NCBI GenBank assembly: GCA_002900995.3
Contig: CM035311.1
Location: 992,001 to 1,056,000, forward strand
Length of the DNA stretch: 64,000 bases
Direction: 5' to 3'
From: Ganoderma boninense
Lineage: Eukaryota > Basidiomycota > Agaricomycetes > Polyporales > Polyporaceae
A model generated the notes under the pieces. That model was given only the letters and a program-made list of their open reading frames with translations. It did not search any database and was not told the origin of the DNA. This document shows positions 58,936-64,000 of the stretch, one piece after another. Each line of letters opens with the position of its first letter. Positions within the stretch are counted from its first letter, which is position 1. The position numbers and the translations under genes were made by a program.

Positions 58936-61900
58936 TCACGATCGAGTCTTCTTGTTGAGAGGGCCAGGAGCGTCGGGATGTGTCGAATGAAACTTTTGCA
59001 GCACTTTTGGCGCATTTGCTAGATCCGACACGTCTTCCCAGCTATCGTGTTCAGGGCCCCAGCCCTTCCAGTGAACAAGATACTGCAGTTTCTTCCACCG
59101 CCCATACCGACGCGACTCTAACACTTCCTCTACTTCGTACTCTTCCTCTCCTTCCACTTCAAGAGCTGCGGGTTCAGGGGGATGCCGACCAGGAAGTTGG
59201 CTTTCTTTGTGCGGGTGTAAGAGTGTCACATGGAACACCGGGTGGAGCCCCATGTCTTTGGGGAGCTTGAGCTCATAAGCCAAGTTGCCCACCTTGCGCT
59301 TGACAGGGTACGGGCCAGCGTACCGGTCCACCAGCTTCCGAGAGACTCCTGGGACACGGAAATTCCTCGTGTCGAGCCACACCTTCTGACCCTCCTTGAA
59401 CTCTGGAGCAGCGGAGACATAGCGATCGTAGTACTCCTTCATCCGTTCTGCTGCCAGGGTTAAGGCTGAGGTCGCGTCCTCTCTTGCCTGCCGCAACTCC
59501 TCTCTTCGTTCATCCGCCGTAGGCACCGTGGTGGATAGCATCGGAACGTGGAACTGAGGTTCATAGCCGTACATGAGGTAAAACGGCGAGTACCCTGTGG
59601 ATGAATGTACGCGCGAGTTAAAGCAGTACTCTGCTGTTGGTAGCCACTTGACCCAATCGTCGCGGCGCCTTGAGCAGTACATCCGTAGGTACGCCTCTAT
59701 CTCCTGGTTCCATCGCTCCGACTGTCCATCCGTCTGCGGGTGGTAGGCTGTGGACAACGCGCTTTCTATGTCGAGGCCTTTAAGGATTGCACGGAAGAGC
59801 TTGCTAGAGAACTGGGGCCCCCGATCAGAGATGATCTTTCGCGGGAGTCCATGTAGACGGAACCATTCTCTAATGAAGTTGTCTGCAGTCCCTTCCGTGT
59901 CGATCTCCTCAGTGCATGGAATAAGGTGAATCATCTTTCCATGCCGATCAGCAATAAGCTGGAGCGCGTTGTATCCGTCCACCTCCGGCAGTCCAGTGAT
60001 GAAGTCACAGGTAACTACTTGGCCTGGGCCGTCCGGGATCTCGTTGGGTTGAAGGGGACCATGTGGCTTCGCATGTGAAGTCTTGCCACGGCGACAAGTG
60101 TCGCAGGTCTCAACGTAATCCTTAATGAACTTTGCCATGCCCGGCCACCAGTAGTTCCGTGTAACCAACTCCACCATCTTTGCCTGGCCAGGGTGTCCAG
60201 CAGGCGGGAGGTCGTGGTGAATGCGCACTATCTCTGCTCGGAGCGCGTCGTCTTTGGGGACATAAACTCGGCCGCGGTAGAGCAGCAGGCCTTGTTCTGT
60301 GTTCCAGTCCACCAAATCATTCTGTAGACGTGCTGGCCCTAGCTTATCGAGCTTGCTGAGTGCCTCTGCGACCTCCTGCTCACGCTCTCCACATTCTCGA
60401 ATGCGGCGGAGCAGTGCCTTTTCTGGTACCACTGACATGTGCCCTCTCTTGGTTGCCAGTACTCGGAAGCGATCGGGTTGCAACATGACTCGGTTCAGGT
60501 TGTCATCGGCATCGTCCTTCTGGTGATCAGGCCTGCGCAACAGCGCGTCTGCCCTACCATTGGAGGTGCCTGGCTTGTGTGCAATGACAAAGTCGAACCG
60601 TGACAGATAGAGAGCCCATCGTGCCTGCCTGCGTGTGAGGTTTTGCGCGGCTTTCCAGTACTCGAGGTTCTTGTGGTCCGACTGGATCTCGAACACACTG
60701 GGAAGACCCTCGAGGTAGTGGCGCCAGGCCTGCAGGGCACGGATGATGGCGAGCATCTCCTTGTCATAGATCTCGTAGTTGCGTTCCGCATCGCTCATTG
60801 ACTCAGAGTGGAAAGCCACAGGGTGCCATTTGCCGTCCTCCCCCTCCTGAGACAGAACCGCACCGGTAGCATACCCGGATGCATCGACTTCAATGCGGGT
60901 TTTGCGGTCTGGGTCATACATGCTCAGGACAGGGCTTTCAGTGAAACGACGTTTGAGCTCGTCGAATGCTGATTGCTCTTTGGCACCCCATTGCCAGGGA
61001 GCGCTACCCGTGAGATGGTCGAGGGGTTTGCATACTGCGCTGAAGTCCTTAATGAACCGCCTGTAGAAATTCGCGAAACCGCGGAACTTCCGTACATCTG
61101 AGGCGTTCTGAGGGACAGGCCATTCTGCGATACCCCTGACCTTCACTGGGTCCATCTCCACACAGTTCTCCGAGACGAGCACACCTAGGTACTCAACCTT
61201 AGGCTGTTCAAATTCGCACTTCTCTGGCTTGCAGAACAGGTCGTGCTCCGCCAGACGCTTCAGGACCTCACGCACCAGTGTGCGGTGTTCCTCGATGTTG
61301 TTGGTGAATATGAGGATGTCGTCGAGGTAGATAGTGATTTTGCCGAGTATGATGAGGTCCTTGAAGATGTCGTTCATGAGCGCAGAGAATGTACTAGGCG
61401 AGTTAGCCAGTCCGAAGTACATCACGTTCGGTTCGAACAGTCCACGATTGGTAACGAAGGCAGCCTTCCATTCATCACCGGTCTTAATCCGCACATTGTT
61501 GTACCCCCAACGGATGTCAAGCTTTGTAAAGTACTTGGCCCTCTTGAGTCGATCCATCAAGTCCGACACCAACGGTAGTGGGTATCGGTTCTTAATGGTG
61601 ATGTCGTTCAATCGCCGGTAGTCCTGTACAGGACGTAGGCTGCCATCCTTCTTTTTAACGAAGAAGAATGGTGACGACATCAGTGACTTCGACTCTTGAA
61701 TATATCCTTTGGCCAAGTTCTCGCTAAGGAACTTGTCAAGCTCAACCTGCTCGCTGGGCGACAGGGGGTACACCTTGGAATGGAACATCCTAGCATCTGG
61801 TACGAGTTCTATAGCGTGGTCGTAGGGTCCGTGCTCAGGTAGACGTTCGGACGCCTCTTTCGAGAACACACGCAGATACTCGTGGTACTGGGGAGGTACG

Positions 61901-62718
61901 ATCTCTTCGACAGGACGGACTTCCTTCTTCTGGTACTCTTGTTCAGCGAGCTGTTGAGAGTGCGTGTAGCTCGCCGACACAAAGATCTTAGGGGTACCTC
62001 GAAGTCGTCGTCCATCTTCTAGTGCATTGAGAAGAGACTCCTCAGTGCCATCCCATTCCGGCAGAAAACCTGGTGGTGGAGGCCTATCTTCCTCCTCCTC
62101 CTCGACCATTACGGCCGTGCATATCCTACCCATCGTCTTTGCCTTCCGCACCCGTCGAGAACCATTGCGCGCCGTAAGCCGTACCTCCGTATCACGCGCT
62201 TTGGTTTCAACAGGTTTGGATGCCTTCCGATGAGCCGGACATGCCTCTGGACATCTCGATAGGCGCAGCGAGCCACGTTCCCAATCTACTTCAGGGTTGT
62301 GTTCGCGCAGCCAGTCCAGGCCAATGATCACATCCTCTTCTCCTATGTCTGTCACCACAAACACCACCTTCTCCTGGTGGTCTCCAATCGCCATATCCAA
62401 CACGGCGACCTCCGTGATCGTTCCATCACGGTTCTCGGTACCATCTATGTTGTACAGGGGAATTGGCCTTGCCAACTTCCTCGTCGTAACCTGGTTCTTC
62501 TCTACGAACCGTCTATGTAAAAACTTAGTAGTAGCTCCACTATCTACCATTGCTACTATGTCCTTATGTCGCTGCTTGCTGATTAACCGTACCGGTATAT
62601 GAAAGTGTTGACCACTGTGATTTACTTCATATACAAACGCGGAACTCAGTACAGAAAATCGACTATTACTACAAGAGCCGGCACGCGCAGCGTCCAGTGC
62701 GGCTCTAATCAGAAACCC
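58936..62718 (-). CDS. pol: Chromovirus Pol polyprotein (PR-RT-RNase H-IN-chromodomain), expressed by -1 frameshift
   Basis: The frame is open from the gag stop region (slippery site 62712-62718) to the stop at 58936-58938, with 1204 codons from the first ATG at 62550. Residues counted from that Met: protease active site DSGATTKF at 3; RT from about 260 with LDIRWGYNN (Asp345) and IYLDDILIF (Asp410, Asp411); RNase H from about 550 (EVDASG, DKEML, SDHKNL); integrase zinc finger with HH near 778 and CDTC at 816-819; integrase core TCDFITG (Asp849), ISDRGPQF (Asp909), SERWNQE (Glu945). A GPY/F-type module (DRYAGPYPVKRKVGNLAYEL) follows near 1076, and a chromodomain (YEVEEVLESRR, LVHWKGWGPEHDSWED) closes it near 1138-1195. 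The chromodomain would bind modified histone tails and steer integration. All catalytic residues I checked are present and I see no stop or frame break. The lack of a proper Met start upstream of protease supports frameshift expression. Confidence 0.95.
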   Translation of the reverse strand, partial: GFLIRAALDAARAGSCSNSRFSVLSSAFVYEVNHSGQHFHIPVRLISKQRHKDIVAMVDSGATTKFLHRRFVEKNQVTTRKLARPIPLYNIDGTENRDGTITEVAVLDMAIGDHQEKVVFVVTDIGEEDVIIGLDWLREHNPEVDWERGSLRLSRCPEACPAHRKASKPVETKARDTEVRLTARNGSRRVRKAKTMGRICTAVMVEEEEEDRPPPPGFLPEWDGTEESLLNALEDGRRLRGTPKIFVSASYTHSQQLAEQEYQKKEVRPVEEIVPPQYHEYLRVFSKEASERLPEHGPYDHAIELVPDARMFHSKVYPLSPSEQVELDKFLSENLAKGYIQESKSLMSSPFFFVKKKDGSLRPVQDYRRLNDITIKNRYPLPLVSDLMDRLKRAKYFTKLDIRWGYNNVRIKTGDEWKAAFVTNRGLFEPNVMYFGLANSPSTFSALMNDIFKDLIILGKITIYLDDILIFTNNIEEHRTLVREVLKRLAEHDLFCKPEKCEFEQPKVEYLGVLVSENCVEMDPVKVRGIAEWPVPQNASDVRKFRGFANFYRRFIKDFSAVCKPLDHLTGSAPWQWGAKEQSAFDELKRRFTESPVLSMYDPDRKTRIEVDASGYATGAVLSQEGEDGKWHPVAFHSESMSDAERNYEIYDKEMLAIIRALQAWRHYLEGLPSVFEIQSDHKNLEYWKAAQNLTRRQARWALYLSRFDFVIAHKPGTSNGRADALLRRPDHQKDDADDNLNRVMLQPDRFRVLATKRGHMSVVPEKALLRRIRECGEREQEVAEALSKLDKLGPARLQNDLVDWNTEQGLLLYRGRVYVPKDDALRAEIVRIHHDLPPAGHPGQAKMVELVTRNYWWPGMAKFIKDYVETCDTCRRGKTSHAKPHGPLQPNEIPDGPGQVVTCDFITGLPEVDGYNALQLIADRHGKMIHLIPCTEEIDTEGTADNFIREWFRLHGLPRKIISDRGPQFSSKLFRAILKGLDIESALSTAYHPQTDGQSERWNQEIEAYLRMYCSRRRDDWVKWLPTAEYCFNSRVHSSTGYSPFYLMYGYEPQFHVPMLSTTVPTADERREELRQAREDATSALTLAAERMKEYYDRYVSAAPEFKEGQKVWLDTRNFRVPGVSRKLVDRYAGPYPVKRKVGNLAYELKLPKDMGLHPVFHVTLLHPHKESQLPGRHPPEPAALEVEGEEEYEVEEVLESRRYGRWKKLQYLVHWKGWGPEHDSWEDVSDLANAPKVLQKFHSTHPDAPGPLNKKTRS
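62674..62718 (-). promoter_or_regulatory. -1 programmed ribosomal frameshift signal between gag and pol
   Basis: On the minus strand the gag frame ends GAG GGT TTC TGA. G-GGT-TTC (62712-62718) is a canonical X XXY YYZ slippery heptamer. Five bases later (TGATT) a hairpin starts: AGAGCC-GCAC (62697-62706) pairs with GTGC-C-GGCTCT (62674-62684), ten base pairs with one bulged C around a 12-base loop. The pol frame is exactly -1 to gag and open from this point. Confidence 0.85.
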
Positions 62719-64000
62719 TCCTTCTTCTCAGCGGTCGTAAGGGCCGCGATCTTCTCCTCCATCGCCTTGACCTGGGCCTGAAGAGCCGCTACTTCCGTAG
62801 TTGCAGTGGACGAGGAAGCGGCTTGCTGACTCTTCAGCCGCGGGCAGTCATACTTACGATGTCCGGGCTGGCCACAGATATGACAGTTTCCAGGGAATGG
62901 CTTCTTCCCGGTAGCGGCCGCCTTCTCCCCCTTCTTCTTCCATCCAAACGACTTTGGCCGTTCTTCCTCTCTGGTGACGAGGGCCTGGTCGAGCGACAGC
63001 GCCACCTTCTGGATCTTGGTGAGGTCCGAGATGTCGTGGGCACTGGTGGCGAGGACGTCCCGGAGCCTGGGAGGCAGGCCAGAGCGGTAGCGTTCACGTT
63101 TGTCCTCGTCGCCGAAGCCGGTCCGCGCTGCAGCTGCATTGAACTGCGCCGTGTACTCCTGGACAGTGCCAACCTTGCGATACGCCTTGCAAAGCTTGAC
63201 AAGTTCGGCGATGGCAGCCTCCTTGTCGTCAGCCGCACAGAAGTGATCCTTGAAGGCTGTGCTGAACTCGCCATAGTCTGCCCAAGGACTAGTTCCACCG
63301 GCGAGCTTTACAATGTGGGGGCCAGCCCAGGCTGCTGCTCCTTCCGTGAGCTTACTGAGGATGGTCATCCATATGACGTCGCTAGGCGTGCCAACCGCTA
63401 CCGCCGTAAGGGTGTTGTAGTAGATCTGAGCGGCGGACACAAAGCGGAGACCATCCTGTGCAGATTTTCCATCGTATTCACGTGGGGCGATCTAGGAGAG
63501 GAGTTTGGAGGTGTCGAACGGTGGAGCGGGGGCAGGGGTAGTCATGGCGGGTGTGGACGCTCGACTGGGTGCAGCTGATGAAAAGGATGAGGGTTGTGGA
63601 GTGTTGAGGCTGATGGTCTCTTGCTTGGGTTCCTTCTTTACTTCCGGCTTTTTCTCTGCCTTTGGGAGTTTAGAAGTTGAAGCAATGGGGGTTGTGGGAG
63701 TCGAGGTTCGTCGCTGTCCGAGACGCTCTGTAACGAGTTCAAGAGTCTTGTCGAGGATGGGAGACCCTGTTGATCGTGCAGGACTGGGGATTCGACTTTG
63801 GACACGACTCTGGGGTTGTGAGGTAGGGCGTGAGGCAGGGCGGGATGAGGGATTCCTGGATGCGATGAGGGCGGCTTGGCGAGCTGGGGGTCAGCTTGGA
63901 TCTCGAGGTGCAGGTGCTGGTGGGTTTGCGATCTTCGCACGGATTAGGACTTCCTGTTCTTTGGTGGTGAGGAGTCTAGGGGCGATGCCTTCACGAGTTT
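62709..64000 (-). pseudogene. gag: Chromovirus gag with two in-frame nonsense codons, 5' end beyond window
   Basis: The capsid/nucleocapsid part (63491-62709) is open and contains YYNTLTAVAVGTPSDVIWM, a capsid-like helical region with YTAQFNAAAARTGFGDED, and a CCHC zinc knuckle (CHICGQPGHRKYDC, about 62889-62848). It ends at TGA 62709-62711. Upstream in the same frame, coding-like Pro/Ser/Thr-rich text continues to the window edge but is interrupted by TAG at 63492-63494 and TGA at 63891-63893. Both stops could come from single C-to-T changes (CAG to TAG, CGA to TGA). So full-length Gag cannot be made by this copy unless the stops are read through. An internal ATG at 63440 (or 63543, before the TAG) would allow only partial products. 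Confidence 0.8.

Larger units (their letters stand above)
58450..64000 (-). mobile_element. Ty3/gypsy chromovirus-type LTR retrotransposon, 5' end beyond window
   Basis: Transcribed on the minus strand and entering the window from its right edge. In order: gag, a -1 frameshift signal, pol (protease, RT, RNase H, integrase, chromodomain), a polypurine tract (AAGAGGGGGG, 58913-58922) and the 3' LTR. The 5' LTR, primer-binding site and start of gag lie beyond base 64000. The chromodomain and integrase-last order define a chromovirus. Confidence 0.93.

Overview
The window looks like a gene-dense stretch of a basidiomycete chromosome, most likely an Agaricomycete of the polypore type. That placement is inference. 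It rests on many short GT-AG introns (mostly 50-75 nt), GC-rich coding exons, tandem DUF6533 membrane proteins, a small secreted protein, and a fungal chromovirus. No bacterial or organellar features are visible.

Layout. 1-3752 (+): 3' part of a Rho-type GEF (DEP-DH-PH-CNH). 4372-6890 (-): carnitine acetyltransferase with both a mitochondrial-type N-terminus and a peroxisomal C-terminus. 7129-7207 (-): tRNA-Pro(AGG) with a short intron. 7604-11559 (+): PB1 plus multi-ZZ zinc-finger protein. 12084-15148 (-): Mediator subunit MED4, split by a 1.84-kb intron. 16734-19914 (+): serine carboxypeptidase. 21305-22247 (+): dual-specificity phosphatase. 23018-25027 is a transposon cluster: two inverted copies of one ~715-bp element forming a 1.44-kb palindrome, followed by a Tc1/mariner-type MITE. 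25766-27357 (+): membrane-anchored protein of unknown function. 27981-31319 (+): CLC chloride/proton transporter, tail to tail with a METTL13/EEF1AKMT4-type methyltransferase (31371-32733, -). 32950-33435 (+): TMEM14 protein. 34270-36009 and 37694-39430 (+): DUF6533 tandem pair. 39749-41446 (+): NDUFAF7-like mitochondrial methyltransferase. 42263-42795 (+): small secreted protein. 43289-47608 (+): MMS19. 47980-49707 (-): unknown low-complexity/coiled-coil protein. 50013-52277 (-): F-box-like leucine-rich protein. 52762-53434 (-): ubiquitin-eS31 (S27a) fusion, divergent from the clamp-loader subunit RFC3 (53882-55397, +). 58450 to the window end (-): Ty3/gypsy chromovirus with 3' LTR, pol and gag.

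Most genes are housekeeping and functionally unrelated; I see no metabolic cluster. MMS19 (Fe-S targeting to DNA enzymes) and RFC3 (clamp loading) both serve genome maintenance but are not adjacent. The most interesting structure is in the mobile elements. The palindrome carries overlapping 8-9 bp target-site duplications, which records two successive insertions into one site. The chromovirus has a textbook -1 frameshift signal (GGGTTTC, 5-nt spacer, bulged hairpin) at the gag stop, yet gag carries two in-frame nonsense codons while pol is fully open. Other points of note are the MED4 giant intron, a coding exon consisting only of the ATG (TMEM14), an EH-repeat in the CLC N-terminus, and a ~50-bp dispersed repeat found after three genes.

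Limits: exon boundaries were read by eye from splice consensus and frame. Where total lengths close in frame (MED4, DUSP, TMEM14, the unknown gene at 25766, the secreted protein, ubiquitin-S27a, F-box) I trust them; for the RhoGEF, S10 peptidase, CLC, MMS19 and DUF6533 genes only the overall span is reliable.
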